Both the position numbers and the translations under genes were made by a program. From positions 1,178,001-1,242,000 of the forward strand of contig CBDBBV010000002.1 in the NCBI GenBank assembly GCA_965203265.1: DNA of 64,000 nt, in the 5' to 3' direction. Every line of letters starts with the position of its first letter. Position 1 is the stretch's first letter. The notes below the pieces were generated by a model. It saw only the letters and a program-made list of their open reading frames with translations, was not told where the DNA came from and did no database searches. Below, one piece after another: positions 43,539 to 52,530 of the stretch. The DNA comes from JAHRAW01 sp965203265. GTDB taxonomy: Bacteria; Pseudomonadota; Gammaproteobacteria; Arenicellales; Poriferihabitantaceae.

Positions 43539-44663
43539 TCACGCCACCAGATCGTCGAAGAAAGTCTTGATTCTGTGCGCCCACGAACTGCTGCGCGGCG
43601 CGTGGCGATCGCCGCCGGCGGAGATGCTGCGCCCGAATTCCCGAATCAAATCCTTCTGCTTCGCGGTCAGGTTGATCGGCGTCTCGACCACCACCTTGCA
43701 ATACAGGTCGCCCTGATTGCCGTTGCGCACATTGCGAACCCCCTTCCCCCGCAGCCGGAATATCTTCTCGGATTGGCTTTCCGCCGGCACCTTGAGTTTG
43801 GCGCGGCCCGACAGGGTGGGGATTTCGAGGGTGCCGCCGAGGGCCATGGTGGTGAAACTCACCGGCACTTCGCAATACAGGTTGTCGCCGTCTCGCTGGA
43901 AAATCTGGTGGGGCTTGATGCGCACCTGCACATAGAGGTCTCCCGCACTGCCGCCGGGGGAGATACTCTCGCCCTCCCCGCTCAGCCTGACCTGATCGCC
44001 CTCGTCCACGCCGGCGGGAATTTTCACCGACAGAGTCTTCTCGTCGCGCACCTTGCCGCGCCCGTTGCACGACAGGCAGGGGTCGGTGATGATGCTGCCC
44101 TGACCGTGGCATTGCCGGCAGGTTTGTTGGACCGAAAAGAAGCCCTGCTGCATTCGCACTTGGCCGCGGCCGTTGCAGGCGGTGCAGGTCTTGGCCTCGG
44201 AACCGGGACGGCAGCCGGAGCCGTTGCAGGTGGCGCAGTTGACCATTTTCGGCACGCGGATCTGCTTGTCTACGCCGTTAACCGCCTCTTCCAGCGTCAA
44301 TTCGAGATCGTAGCGCAGGTCGGAGCCGTGGGTGCGGCGACGGGCGCCACCGCCGCCGCCAAAGATGTCGCCGAAAATATCGCCGAAAATATCGCCAAAA
44401 CCACCGGCACCGCCGCCCGCCGCCGCGCCGTGAGCCGAGTCCACGCCGGCGTGGCCGAATTGGTCGTAAGCGGAACGTTTGCGGGCGTCGCTCAGCACAT
44501 CATATGCTTCCTTGGCCTCCTTGAAGCGCGCCTCGGCCTCGGCGTCGTTCTGCGAGCGATCCGGGTGGAATTTCATCGCAAGACGGCGATAAGCCTTTTT
44601 CAGCTCATCGCCGTCGGCGTTTCGATTGACGCCGAGCACTTCGTAGTAATCGCGCTTAGCCAT
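43539..44663 (-). CDS. dnaJ: Chaperone DnaJ
   Basis: 374 residues. J domain with FHPDRSQND (HPD) in the first 70 residues, a Gly-rich linker (AAAGGGAGGFGDIFGDIFGDIFGGGGG in overlapping form) and the complete zinc domain of four CxxCxGxG repeats (CATCNGSG, CTACNGRG, CRQCHGQG, CLSCNGRG). The C-terminal substrate domains contain LSVKIPAGVDEGDQVRLSGEGE. It stimulates DnaK. It lies 115 bases after dnaK with a hairpin between them. Confidence 0.97.
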   Translation of the reverse strand: MAKRDYYEVLGVNRNADGDELKKAYRRLAMKFHPDRSQNDAEAEARFKEAKEAYDVLSDARKRSAYDQFGHAGVDSAHGAAAGGGAGGFGDIFGDIFGDIFGGGGGARRRTHGSDLRYDLELTLEEAVNGVDKQIRVPKMVNCATCNGSGCRPGSEAKTCTACNGRGQVRMQQGFFSVQQTCRQCHGQGSIITDPCLSCNGRGKVRDEKTLSVKIPAGVDEGDQVRLSGEGESISPGGSAGDLYVQVRIKPHQIFQRDGDNLYCEVPVSFTTMALGGTLEIPTLSGRAKLKVPAESQSEKIFRLRGKGVRNVRNGNQGDLYCKVVVETPINLTAKQKDLIREFGRSISAGGDRHAPRSSSWAHRIKTFFDDLVA

Positions 44664-44698
44664 ACCCGTTCACAAACCACGCAAACCACATAAACAAA

Positions 44699-44720
44699 GG
44701 CGGGATGCGCAGACCCCGCC
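44699..44720 (-). terminator. Hairpin between dnaK and dnaJ
   Basis: GGCGGG and CCCGCC form a 6-bp stem with a 10-base loop, followed on the minus strand by TTTGTTT. This can partly terminate dnaK transcripts, which would keep dnaJ expression lower. Confidence 0.45.
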
Positions 44721-44778
44721 CGATTGAGATATTTTTTTCAGCACCAACTTAGCACCGAATTAGTGCCGACTTCCCGAC

Positions 44779-46713
44779 TCAGTTTTCCTTTTCTTTTTCC
44801 TTGTCGCCGACTTCCTCGAATTCCGCGTCCACCACATCGTCGGTAGATTGAGCGCCGGATTCGTCGGAGCCGCCCGCCGCGCTCTGCGTTTCCTGCGCTT
44901 GGGCGTAGATTTGCTCGGCCAACTTGTGGCTCGCCTGCGTCAGTGCCTGCGTTTTGGCGTCGATGGTTTCCTTGTCGTCGCCCTTGAGAGATTCTTCCAG
45001 CTCGCCGACGGCGTCCTCGATCTTGCGCTTTTCATCGGCGTCGAGTTTGTCGCCCAACTCCGAGATGGATTTGCGCACGCCGTGCAGCATGGCCTCGCCC
45101 TGATTGCGCGCATCCACCAACTCGCGCGCCTTGCGATCTTCATCGGCGTGTTCCTCGGCGTCGCTGATCATCTTGCCGATCTCCTCCTCGGACAGGCCGG
45201 AACTGGACTTGATCACGATCTTGTTTTCCTTGCCGGTCGCCTTGTCCTTGGCGGAGACATGCAGGATGCCGTTGGCATCGATATCGAAGGACACCTCGAT
45301 CTGCGGCACGCCGCGCGGCGCCGGTGGGATTTCGGTGAGGTCGAATCGACCCAGAGACTTGTTGCCGCCGGCCAGCTCGCGTTCGCCCTGCAATACATGC
45401 ACGGTAACCGCATTCTGGTTGTCGTCGGCGGTGGAGAAAATCTGGCTCGCCTTGGTGGGAATGGTGGTGTTCTTCTCCACCAGTTTGGTCATCACGCCGC
45501 CGAGCGTTTCAATGCCGAGGGAAAGCGGGGTTACATCGAGCAACAGCACGTCCTTGACTTCCCCCCCAAGCACGCCGCCTTGAATGGAGGCGCCAACGGC
45601 CACCGCCTCGTCGGGGTTGACGTCCCGGCGCGCCTCCTTGCCGAAGAAATTCGCGACCACCTCGTGCACCTTGGGCATGCGCGTCTGCCCGCCGACCAGA
45701 ATGATGTCGTCTATATCGGCGGCTTTCAGCCCGGCGTCCTTGAGCGCGACTCGGCACGGGCCGAGGGTTTTTTGCAGCAGATCGTCCACCAGCGATTCCA
45801 GCTTGGCGCGCGTCAGCTTCATATGGAGATGCTTGGGGCCGCCGGAGTCGGCGGTGATATAGGGCAGATTGACTTCGGTCTGCGCCGAGGCGGACAGTTC
45901 GATCTTCGCCTTCTCGGCGCCCTCCTTGAGGCGTTGCATCGCCAGCGGGTCGCCGCGCAAGTCCATGCCCTGATCCTTCTTGAACTCGTCGGCGAGATAG
46001 TCGATCAGGCGGCGGTCGAAATCCTCGCCGCCGAGGAAGGTGTCGCCATTGGTGGAGAGCACCTCGAATTGGTGCTCGCCCTCGATTTCGGCGATCTCGA
46101 TGATGGAGACATCGAAGGTGCCGCCGCCGAGATCGTACACCACGATCTTGCGGTCGCCGCGCCCCTTGTCCATGCCGTAGGCGAGCGCCGCCGCGGTCGG
46201 CTCGTTGATGATTCGCTTGACATCCAGTCCGGCGATGCGCCCGGCGTCCTTGGTCGCTTGGCGCTGGGAGTCGTTGAAGTAGGCCGGTACGGTGATCACC
46301 GCCTCGGTAACCGTCTCGCCGAGATAGTCCTCGGCGGTCTGCTTCATCTTCTGCAGGATGCGCGCGGAAATTTCCGGCGCCGCCATCTGCTTGCCGCCCG
46401 CTTCCACCCAGGCGTCGCCGTTCTTCGCCTTGATGATCTGGTACGGCATCAGGTCGATGTCGCGCTGCACCACCTCTTCATCGAAGCGCCGCCCGATGAG
46501 GCGCTTGACGGCGAACACGGTGTTTTCCGGATTGGTAACCGATTGGCGCTTGGCGGACTGCCCCACCAGCACTTCGTCATCTTTGGTGAAGGCGACGATG
46601 GACGGCGTGGTGCGATCCCCCTCGCTGTTTTCGATCACCTTGGACTTGCCGCCCTCGGATACCGCCACGCAGGAATTGGTCGTGCCGAGATCGATACCGA
46701 TGATTTTGGACAT
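44779..46713 (-). CDS. dnaK: Chaperone DnaK (Hsp70)
   Basis: 644 residues, standard length. ATPase signatures are IIGIDLGTTNSCVAV, VITVPAYFNDSQRQATKDAGRIAGLDVKRIINEPTAAALAYG in overlapping form, VYDLGGGTFDVSI and ILVGGQTRMPKV. The substrate domain has DVTPLSLGIETLGGVMTKLVEKNTTIPT, then the helical lid and an acidic C-terminus rich in Glu/Lys. GAGGAAC precedes the ATG. It lies between grpE and dnaJ. Confidence 0.98.
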   Translation of the reverse strand: MSKIIGIDLGTTNSCVAVSEGGKSKVIENSEGDRTTPSIVAFTKDDEVLVGQSAKRQSVTNPENTVFAVKRLIGRRFDEEVVQRDIDLMPYQIIKAKNGDAWVEAGGKQMAAPEISARILQKMKQTAEDYLGETVTEAVITVPAYFNDSQRQATKDAGRIAGLDVKRIINEPTAAALAYGMDKGRGDRKIVVYDLGGGTFDVSIIEIAEIEGEHQFEVLSTNGDTFLGGEDFDRRLIDYLADEFKKDQGMDLRGDPLAMQRLKEGAEKAKIELSASAQTEVNLPYITADSGGPKHLHMKLTRAKLESLVDDLLQKTLGPCRVALKDAGLKAADIDDIILVGGQTRMPKVHEVVANFFGKEARRDVNPDEAVAVGASIQGGVLGGEVKDVLLLDVTPLSLGIETLGGVMTKLVEKNTTIPTKASQIFSTADDNQNAVTVHVLQGERELAGGNKSLGRFDLTEIPPAPRGVPQIEVSFDIDANGILHVSAKDKATGKENKIVIKSSSGLSEEEIGKMISDAEEHADEDRKARELVDARNQGEAMLHGVRKSISELGDKLDADEKRKIEDAVGELEESLKGDDKETIDAKTQALTQASHKLAEQIYAQAQETQSAAGGSDESGAQSTDDVVDAEFEEVGDKEKEKEN

Positions 46714-46842
46714 GTTTTAAGTTCCTCTGCTCTGTGCGCCCAACGGAGCGCTGAAAATGAATGAACGCCTTTGATATAGGGTTTGCAACGGGAATAACAA
46801 GGGACGATCTCGCGCCGACAACGCGGATGCCGCCGACTTGAG

Positions 46843-47474
46843 TCAGGCTTTTTTCGCCACCACCACCATGGCCGCACGCAGCAGACGATCCTTCAATAGG
46901 AAGCCCTTTTGCACCACGGTAACGATGTGGCCGTCTTCGACCTCATCCGAAGGCGCCATACTGATGGCCTGATGCCGCTGGGGGTCGAAGCGCACGCCGG
47001 GACCCGCTTCCACCTCGGTTATCGCAAACTTGGCCAGGACGATACCGAACTGCTTCAGGGTCAGGCCGATACCCTCCTTCATCTGCCGCACCGCCTCGCC
47101 GCACTCGCGCCCGCGTTTATCTCCACCACGGAGGCGCTCTCCAAACTGTCGCGGACGCTGAGCAACTCCTGCGCAAACCCTTCGATGGCGAACTTGCGCG
47201 CCGCTACGATTTCATTCTGCGACCGCCGCCGAATGTTCTCGACCTCCGCCCGCGCCCGCAACAGGGCGTCCTTCATCTGCACATGGTCGGCCTTCGCCTC
47301 GCGCAAGTGATCGATCAATTCCTCGGCGGAGAGAGCGGAAAGGTCGCGCTCCGCATCCGCTTCCGCTTGTTCGTCTTCCGATTCACGGTCGAGCGGCTCG
47401 GCTGCGTCGGCCGGCGTCTCGGACTCGGCGCCGTCGTTTGATTGCGCGGCGCCGTTCTTGGTATCTCTGGTCAT
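46843..47474 (-). pseudogene. grpE: grpE, frameshifted as assembled
   Basis: The N-terminal half runs from ATG 47474 (MTRDTKNGAAQSND, then acidic and coiled-coil sequence DHVQMKDALLRARAEVENIRRRSQ...LLSVRDSLESASV) and stops at 47079 after a nonsense tail (ARRCGR). The C-terminal half continues in another frame (EAVRQMKEGIGLTLKQF...GVRFDPQRHQAISMAPSDEVEDGHIVTVVQKGFLLKDRLLRAAMVVV) to 46843. The total of 632 bases is one short of 211 codons, so one missing base near 47085-47105, in a GC-rich GCGAGTGCGGCGAGG tract, restores one protein of about 210 residues. GrpE is the DnaK nucleotide-exchange factor. A sequence error, a real mutation or, less likely, programmed shifting could explain it. Confidence 0.85.
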
Positions 47475-47561
47475 AACTTCGATTCGTGGTCGATACAGGG
47501 GGGTTCGGCGGGAATGTGGGGGCAGGCGGGCGGAACGCAACCGCGCTGAGGCGGGTTCGGG

Positions 47562-47579
47562 CGAGCGCTCTGGCGCTCG
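47562..47579 (-). terminator. Hairpin downstream of erpA
   Basis: CGAGCGC and GCGCTCG form a 7-bp stem with a 4-base loop starting 13 bases after the erpA stop. There is no T-run, so strength is doubtful; it lies between erpA and grpE. Confidence 0.35.
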
Positions 47580-47592
47580 GATACTCATACAC

Positions 47593-47925
47593 TCAAACGG
47601 AAAACGAAGAACCGCATCCGCAGGTGGTCGATGCGTTGGGGTTGTTGACCAGAAAGCGATTTCCCAGCAAGTCGTCCCGATAGTCGATTTCCGCGCCCGA
47701 AAGGTATTGCAAACTGAGCATATCCACCAACACCTCGATACCGTCGCGCTTGATGGAAACATCGTCATCCTGACGATCGCCATCGAGCTGAAAGCCGTAC
47801 TGGAAACCCGAACAACCTCCGCCGCGAATGAAAACCCGCAGTTTCAAGTCGGGATCATCCTTGGCGGCCAGCAACTCGTTGAGGCGCGCCACGGCGCTGC
47901 CGGATATTTTCAGATCGGTTTGCAT
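47593..47925 (-). CDS. erpA: Iron-sulfur cluster insertion protein ErpA
   Basis: 110 residues from ATG 47925. The A-type carrier cysteines are in RGGGCSGFQYGF and the C-terminal TCGCGSSFSV, with LLGNRFLVNNPNA before them; this last segment favours ErpA over IscA. It delivers clusters to apo-proteins. An upstream in-frame start at 47985 would read across a duplicated CAGATCGGTTTGC and is not conserved. It stands alone between grpE and the deacetylase gene. Confidence 0.92.
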   Translation of the reverse strand: MQTDLKISGSAVARLNELLAAKDDPDLKLRVFIRGGGCSGFQYGFQLDGDRQDDDVSIKRDGIEVLVDMLSLQYLSGAEIDYRDDLLGNRFLVNNPNASTTCGCGSSFSV

Positions 47926-48040
47926 CAGATCGGTTTGCGTCGTTTGTATGTGGAATCGGATTGGCGTCATCGCCAACAGTGGCATTCATTGTACTGCCGA
48001 AAATGGCGGCAGGCAACCGCACACGGGAGCACGGCAACGT

Positions 48041-48982
48041 TCACGCCAACATCGCCTTCAACACCTCGTTCCAGCCCAGCGCGAGGTTGGTGTGGTTGTA
48101 GCCACCGCCGCCCAGGGCGATGATGCGGCCGTGGCAGAATTCATCGGCGAGGCGTACCAATCTGCGGGCGGCGTGGCCGTGGGCGGCGGGGGAGAAGCGC
48201 AGATGGGTGAGCGGGTCGCCGGCGATGCTGTCGGCACCGGCTTGCAACAGGATGATTTCCGGTTTGAATTCGGCCAGATAGGACTCCACTCGCGGCCATG
48301 CGCGGTGGAAAGTTTGGTCGTCGCTGCCGGGGTTCAGGGGGATGTTCAGTTTGGTGCCGCTGGCGGCACCGCGCCCGGTTTCGGTGGCGGCGCCGGTGCC
48401 GGGGTAGAGGTATCTCCCGTCTTCGTGGAGATCGGCGAAGGCCACATCCGGATCGTCCTCGAAGGCATAGAAAACGCCGTCGCCGTGGTGCGCGTCTATG
48501 TCCACATATCCGATCCGTTGAATCCCGTGGCAGCGGCGCAGGGTTTCGATGAGCACGCCGCAATCGTTGAAGGCGCAGAATCCGGCAGCGGCGTCGCGGC
48601 GCGCGTGGTGCAGGCCGGCGATGGGGATAAATACTCGCGGCGTCTCCCCGCAGACGATGCGGCGCAGCGCATCCAGATCGGAGCCGACCACATATAAGGA
48701 TGCCTCGAACACGCCCTTGAATGCGGGGGTATCGCCGCCGTCCAGATAGCCGAGGCCGGTTTGCGAAGCCTGCTTGACTCGCTCGATGTGTTGGCGCGTG
48801 TGGAATCGCCGCAAACTCTCCTCATCGCCGGCAACCGGCGGCAGAATATCGAGCCGCTTGTCCAAGCCCTGCTTCACGCTTTCGCGCCAGAACGCATTCA
48901 GGCGATCGGGTCCGAAGGGGTGGCCGTCGCCGAATCCGTAACGCCCCAGTTCATCGCCAAAATATACGCTTGCTATCGCCAT
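48041..48982 (-). CDS. Histone deacetylase-superfamily hydrolase
   Basis: 313 residues. The arginase/deacetylase fold shows HPFGPDRLNAF at the start, GLHHARRDAAAGFCAFND (His-His active-site pair), YVDIDAHHGDGVFYAF (zinc ligands Asp, His) and a third ligand Asp in LQAGADSIAGDPL, ending in ALGGGGYNH. Bacterial members include acetoin-utilisation AcuC, acetylpolyamine amidohydrolase and protein deacetylases. The substrate cannot be told from the sequence. It lies upstream of erpA on the same strand. Confidence 0.9.
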   Translation of the reverse strand: MAIASVYFGDELGRYGFGDGHPFGPDRLNAFWRESVKQGLDKRLDILPPVAGDEESLRRFHTRQHIERVKQASQTGLGYLDGGDTPAFKGVFEASLYVVGSDLDALRRIVCGETPRVFIPIAGLHHARRDAAAGFCAFNDCGVLIETLRRCHGIQRIGYVDIDAHHGDGVFYAFEDDPDVAFADLHEDGRYLYPGTGAATETGRGAASGTKLNIPLNPGSDDQTFHRAWPRVESYLAEFKPEIILLQAGADSIAGDPLTHLRFSPAAHGHAARRLVRLADEFCHGRIIALGGGGYNHTNLALGWNEVLKAMLA

Positions 48983-49106
48983 GGAATCCTCGTCGTATCG
49001 ACCGTGGTCAGGTCATTGAATCGTGCCGCTCGGCGGCGGTAGCGGCGGCATCGGCAATCATAGCGAATATCGCCGAACGCACCGATTTTGCCGTCGTCCC
49101 GATGTT

Positions 49107-49967
49107 TCAGCATGAAGCATCCGCTCCCAGAATCCCGCTCGCCTGTCGATGATCCGCCAGCGGCCGCCCGTCGGGGTTGCCCGACTCCAGCAGTTGGGTG
49201 ACCAGTTGCCGATTATCCCGCGCAGGTTGGCCGGATTTCAGTAGGAGACTGTTTTCAAAGCCAACGCGCACATGCCCGCCGAGTTTCACCGCCTCCGTCA
49301 GGCACTCGAATTCGTGCTCGCCGAACGCACATGCCATCCAGCACACCGACCCGTTGGTCGCCGTATCCAACGCTTCGACCATGCTACGAAGGTCGTCGGG
49401 AACGGCCGGCCGCGCATCGTAACGACCCACCACCAGCAATACGCAATGGCCGCCGGCGGGGATGACGCCCTGCGCCCGCAGGAGAGCATAACGGGCAATA
49501 TCATCGTGGGAAAAGAGTATGTATTGAATCAGCATCCGGCACGCCGACAGACGGTGAAACAAATGCCGCGCGGGCGCCGTATCCGCAGGCGAACGCAGCA
49601 ATTCCCGCAATGCGATGGAAATCCCATCGGCGCCGACTCCAAGAATCGCGCCGATCGCTTGGCGTTGTTGCTCGGCCGTATACACACCGGCGGATTCGCT
49701 CGTGAGCTGAATGAACAAGTCCTCGCCCACTCGCGCACGCAATGCCGCGACAGCGGCGCGATAGGCATCGGCGTCGAGCGTGTGCCGCCCGCGCTGATCG
49801 CGCACATGCAAGTGAATCATCTGCGCCCCCGCTCGCATGACTTCTTCGGCGGTATCCGCCAGTTGCGCCGCACTCATGGGTAGCGCGTCGTGCTCTCGGC
49901 GCGTCTTGTAGGCACCGTTGGGTGCCGAGGCGATCAACAGCGGGGCGAGCGGATGCGAATCGTTCAT
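49107..49967 (-). CDS. BKACE-family beta-keto acid cleavage enzyme
   Basis: 286 residues of the DUF849 family. IASAPNGAYKTRREHDALP begins the protein; the zinc-binding HLHVRDQRGRHTLD and the late GGHVRVGFENSLLL with a conserved His are present. Members condense a beta-keto acid with acetyl-CoA; the founding enzyme is 3-keto-5-aminohexanoate cleavage enzyme of lysine fermentation. The start overlaps the upstream aminotransferase by four bases (ATGA), so the pair probably act in one catabolic route, with transamination producing the keto acid. The specific substrate is unknown. Confidence 0.88.
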   Translation of the reverse strand: MNDSHPLAPLLIASAPNGAYKTRREHDALPMSAAQLADTAEEVMRAGAQMIHLHVRDQRGRHTLDADAYRAAVAALRARVGEDLFIQLTSESAGVYTAEQQRQAIGAILGVGADGISIALRELLRSPADTAPARHLFHRLSACRMLIQYILFSHDDIARYALLRAQGVIPAGGHCVLLVVGRYDARPAVPDDLRSMVEALDTATNGSVCWMACAFGEHEFECLTEAVKLGGHVRVGFENSLLLKSGQPARDNRQLVTQLLESGNPDGRPLADHRQASGILGADASC

Positions 49968-51304
49968 GGCGCGGCGCGGCGCGGGCGGATGGCGTCGTCG
50001 ATGGATTTCGACAGCTTGTTCACCAACTCATCCAGATGGCCGGATTGGCAAATGTAGGCGGGCGCCAACAGGATATGATGGCCACGCTCGCCGTCAATGG
50101 TGCCGTTGCCCGGGTAGATGATCAAACCGTTTTCCATGGCAGCTTGCTTGAGTCGGGAATGCAGCGGGAAATCGGCGGCAAACGGCTCAGCGGTCTCTCG
50201 CCGCGCCACCAATTCGATGCCGGCGAAAAGCCCCCTGCCGCGAATATCGCCTACATGGGGATGCTCGGCAAATTGCAGATTGAGGGCGGCGAACAAGTAT
50301 TCGCCGCCGATGCGAACTTTCTCCAACAAACCGTCTCGTTGGATGATCTGTTGCACCGCCAGCGCGGCCGCCGCCGCCAGCGCATGGCCGAGATAGGTGT
50401 GCCCGTGTTGAAAGGCGCCGGAGCCATCGGCAATCGCCTGATAAATGCGCCGATCCATGAGGGTTGCGCCGATGGGCTGATATCCGCCGCCGAGCCCCTT
50501 GGCGACGGTTACCAGATCGGCGCGGATGTCATCCTGCTGATGGGCATACAAGGTTCCGGTTCGGCCCATGCCGCACATGACTTCATCGAGGATCAGCAGC
50601 ACTCCGTAGCGATCGCAAATCTCGCGGATGCGCTTGAAATACCCCGCCACCGGCGGCACCGCGCCGAGGGTCGCCCCCACCACCGGCTCGGCGACAAACG
50701 CGATCACCCGCTGCGCACCGATCTCGAGAATCTTGTGTTCGAGTTCATCGGCCACCCGCAACCCGTATTGCCGCAACGACTCCTCCGAGCGGCGATGGCG
50801 ATAGGCATAGCACGGCGCGATCCGGCCGGCATCGCGCAACAGCGGCGCAAATGGCGCACGGCGCGGCACGCTACCGCCCACGGCCAGCGCACCCAGCGTA
50901 TTGCCGTGGTAGCTCTGGCGGCGGGCGATGAACAACGTTCGTTGCGGTTGGCCAATTTCGAGGAAATACTGGCGCGCCAATTTGAGTGCGCTTTCCATGG
51001 CCTCGGAACCGCCGCACACGAAATAGGCGTGGCTCAGATTGTCCGGCGCCTGTGCAATCATCTGCTCGGCCAACTCTTCCAACGTTGCCGTGGTGAAAAA
51101 CGAAGTGTGGGCATAACTGAGCTGAGCCAGCTGCACACGCATCGCCTCGACCACTACCGGATGGTTGTGACCCAAGCAAGATACCGCGGCTCCGCCGGAA
51201 CCATCGAGATATTGCTTACCGTTGGCGTCTACCAGATAGGGGCCCTCGCCGCCGACCGCGATGGGCAAGTCGGCGCGGGTGTGGCGGTGGAGAATGCTAG
51301 TCAT
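49964..51304 (-). CDS. Class III PLP-dependent aminotransferase
   Basis: 446 residues from ATG 51304 (MTSILHRHTRADLPIAVGGEGPYLVD); two further upstream starts (51337, 51445) lack conserved sequence. Fold-type I landmarks are YLDGSGGAAVSCLGHNHPVV, AYFVCGGSEAMESALKLARQY, YHGNTLGALA, LILDEVMCGMGRTGTLYA and the PLP lysine in TVAKGLGGGYQPIGA. The family covers beta-alanine, GABA, diamine and adenosylmethionine aminotransferases. Coupling with the BKACE gene suggests an amino acid giving a beta-keto acid. It diverges from yqgE. Confidence 0.9.
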   Translation of the reverse strand: MTSILHRHTRADLPIAVGGEGPYLVDANGKQYLDGSGGAAVSCLGHNHPVVVEAMRVQLAQLSYAHTSFFTTATLEELAEQMIAQAPDNLSHAYFVCGGSEAMESALKLARQYFLEIGQPQRTLFIARRQSYHGNTLGALAVGGSVPRRAPFAPLLRDAGRIAPCYAYRHRRSEESLRQYGLRVADELEHKILEIGAQRVIAFVAEPVVGATLGAVPPVAGYFKRIREICDRYGVLLILDEVMCGMGRTGTLYAHQQDDIRADLVTVAKGLGGGYQPIGATLMDRRIYQAIADGSGAFQHGHTYLGHALAAAAALAVQQIIQRDGLLEKVRIGGEYLFAALNLQFAEHPHVGDIRGRGLFAGIELVARRETAEPFAADFPLHSRLKQAAMENGLIIYPGNGTIDGERGHHILLAPAYICQSGHLDELVNKLSKSIDDAIRPRRAAP

Positions 51305-51479
51305 TTGGAACGGAATGGCAGGTTGAAACAACATCATGCCATCATTGATACGCCCCGGCAACGCCGCTCGAGTCCCATCCGACGGTGCCTTGCATATTGC
51401 GCTTAACCCCAAGTTCGGCCAGAATAGGGGCGAAACGGGAAACATGCGGCAGCCGCCGCGAGAATCGGGCTTGTCGAGA

Positions 51480-52049
51480 ATGAAAAGCGTCTCACTGCAA
51501 AATCAGCTACTGGTATCCATGCCGCAACTGACCAATCCCAGTTTTCATCAAACGGTCTCCCTGATCTGCCAGCACGACGCCAACGGCGCCATCGGGGTGA
51601 TCATCAACCGCCTCACCAACCACCGCATGGGCGACATCTTCGCGCAACTTTCGCTACCGGTTTCCAGCTTGGAGCGCACCGAGCAGCCGGTCTTCGAGGG
51701 CGGTCCGGTCAGCCCCGAGTTGGGGTTGGTGGTGCACGCCGATCCGGACAACGAAGAGCGTTGGGATTCCTCGCTGGAAATCGGCGGCGGGCTGTGGCTG
51801 ACCAGTTCTCAGGATATTCTCGGCGCCATCGCCCACGGGCGCGGCCCGACGGACGCCATCATGATCCTCGGCTATGCCGGCTGGGGGCCGGGGCAGCTGG
51901 AATTCGAAATACGCCAGAATTCCTGGTTCAACGCGCCAGCCGACCACGGCATCATATTCGACACCCGAATCGAGCAAAAATGGCATCAGGCGGCGAAACT
52001 GCTGGGAATCGATTACGCCCAGCTGTCGAGCGAGGTCGGTCATGCCTGA
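51480..52049 (+). CDS. yqgE: UPF0301 protein YqgE
   Basis: 189 residues from ATG 51480. UPF0301 features are LQNQLLVSMPQLTNPSFHQTVSLICQH, GAIGVIINR, VFEGGPV, and the late LGYAGWGPGQLEFEIRQNSWF. The function is unresolved. It starts the conserved yqgE-ruvX-pyrR-pyrB-pyrC' run and overlaps ruvX by 8 bases. An upstream in-frame ATG at 51336 adds unconserved sequence. Confidence 0.92.
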   Translation: MKSVSLQNQLLVSMPQLTNPSFHQTVSLICQHDANGAIGVIINRLTNHRMGDIFAQLSLPVSSLERTEQPVFEGGPVSPELGLVVHADPDNEERWDSSLEIGGGLWLTSSQDILGAIAHGRGPTDAIMILGYAGWGPGQLEFEIRQNSWFNAPADHGIIFDTRIEQKWHQAAKLLGIDYAQLSSEVGHA

Positions 52050-52530
52050 GGTGGAGATGGAGATGGAGATGGCCGGGCTGGCGGAGGCGGGCACGAACCC
52101 CAGAGTCATCGCCTTCGACTTCGGCCTGAAACGCATCGGCACGGCGGTCGGCAACATCCGCACCGGCACCAGTCAGGGATTGCATGTAGTGCGCGCCCGA
52201 GACGGGCGGCCCGATTGGGGCGAAATCGAACAGTTGCTCGCCGAGTGGCGGCCCGCCGAGTTGGTAGTCGGCTTGCCGCTGAACATGGACGGCGAGGAAG
52301 GCGCGATGGTCACGCGGGCGCGCCAATTCGGCGAGCGCGCGCGTAAACGCTTCGGCCTCGAAGTGGTGTTCGTCGACGAACGGCTGAGCACGGTCGGCGC
52401 CGAAACCCTGCTGGAACAGGGGCGAGCGCCGGGGAAGTCGTTGCGGCGCAAGCGTCTGCAATGCCGCGACAGCCTCGCCGCCGAATTGATCCTGCAAACC
52501 CATCTCGAAGCCCGGCGCAGCCGTGTATGA
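52042..52530 (+). CDS. ruvX: RuvX/YqgF Holliday-junction resolvase-like nuclease
   Basis: 162 residues from ATG 52042. RNase H-like fold with VIAFDFGLKRIGTAVGN, ELVVGLPLNMDGEEG, VVFVDERLSTVGAE and late RDSLAAELILQ carrying the catalytic acidic residues. It processes 16S rRNA 5' ends in E. coli and resolves junctions in other bacteria. A Glu/Met low-complexity start (EVEMEMEM) arises from tandem GAGATG repeats. It overlaps both neighbours by 8 bases. Confidence 0.93.
   Translation: MPEVEMEMEMAGLAEAGTNPRVIAFDFGLKRIGTAVGNIRTGTSQGLHVVRARDGRPDWGEIEQLLAEWRPAELVVGLPLNMDGEEGAMVTRARQFGERARKRFGLEVVFVDERLSTVGAETLLEQGRAPGKSLRRKRLQCRDSLAAELILQTHLEARRSRV

Noticed and set aside
46843..47474. Programmed ribosomal frameshift in grpE
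   Set aside because: No slippery heptamer or downstream structure was recognised at the junction; an error or mutation is simpler.
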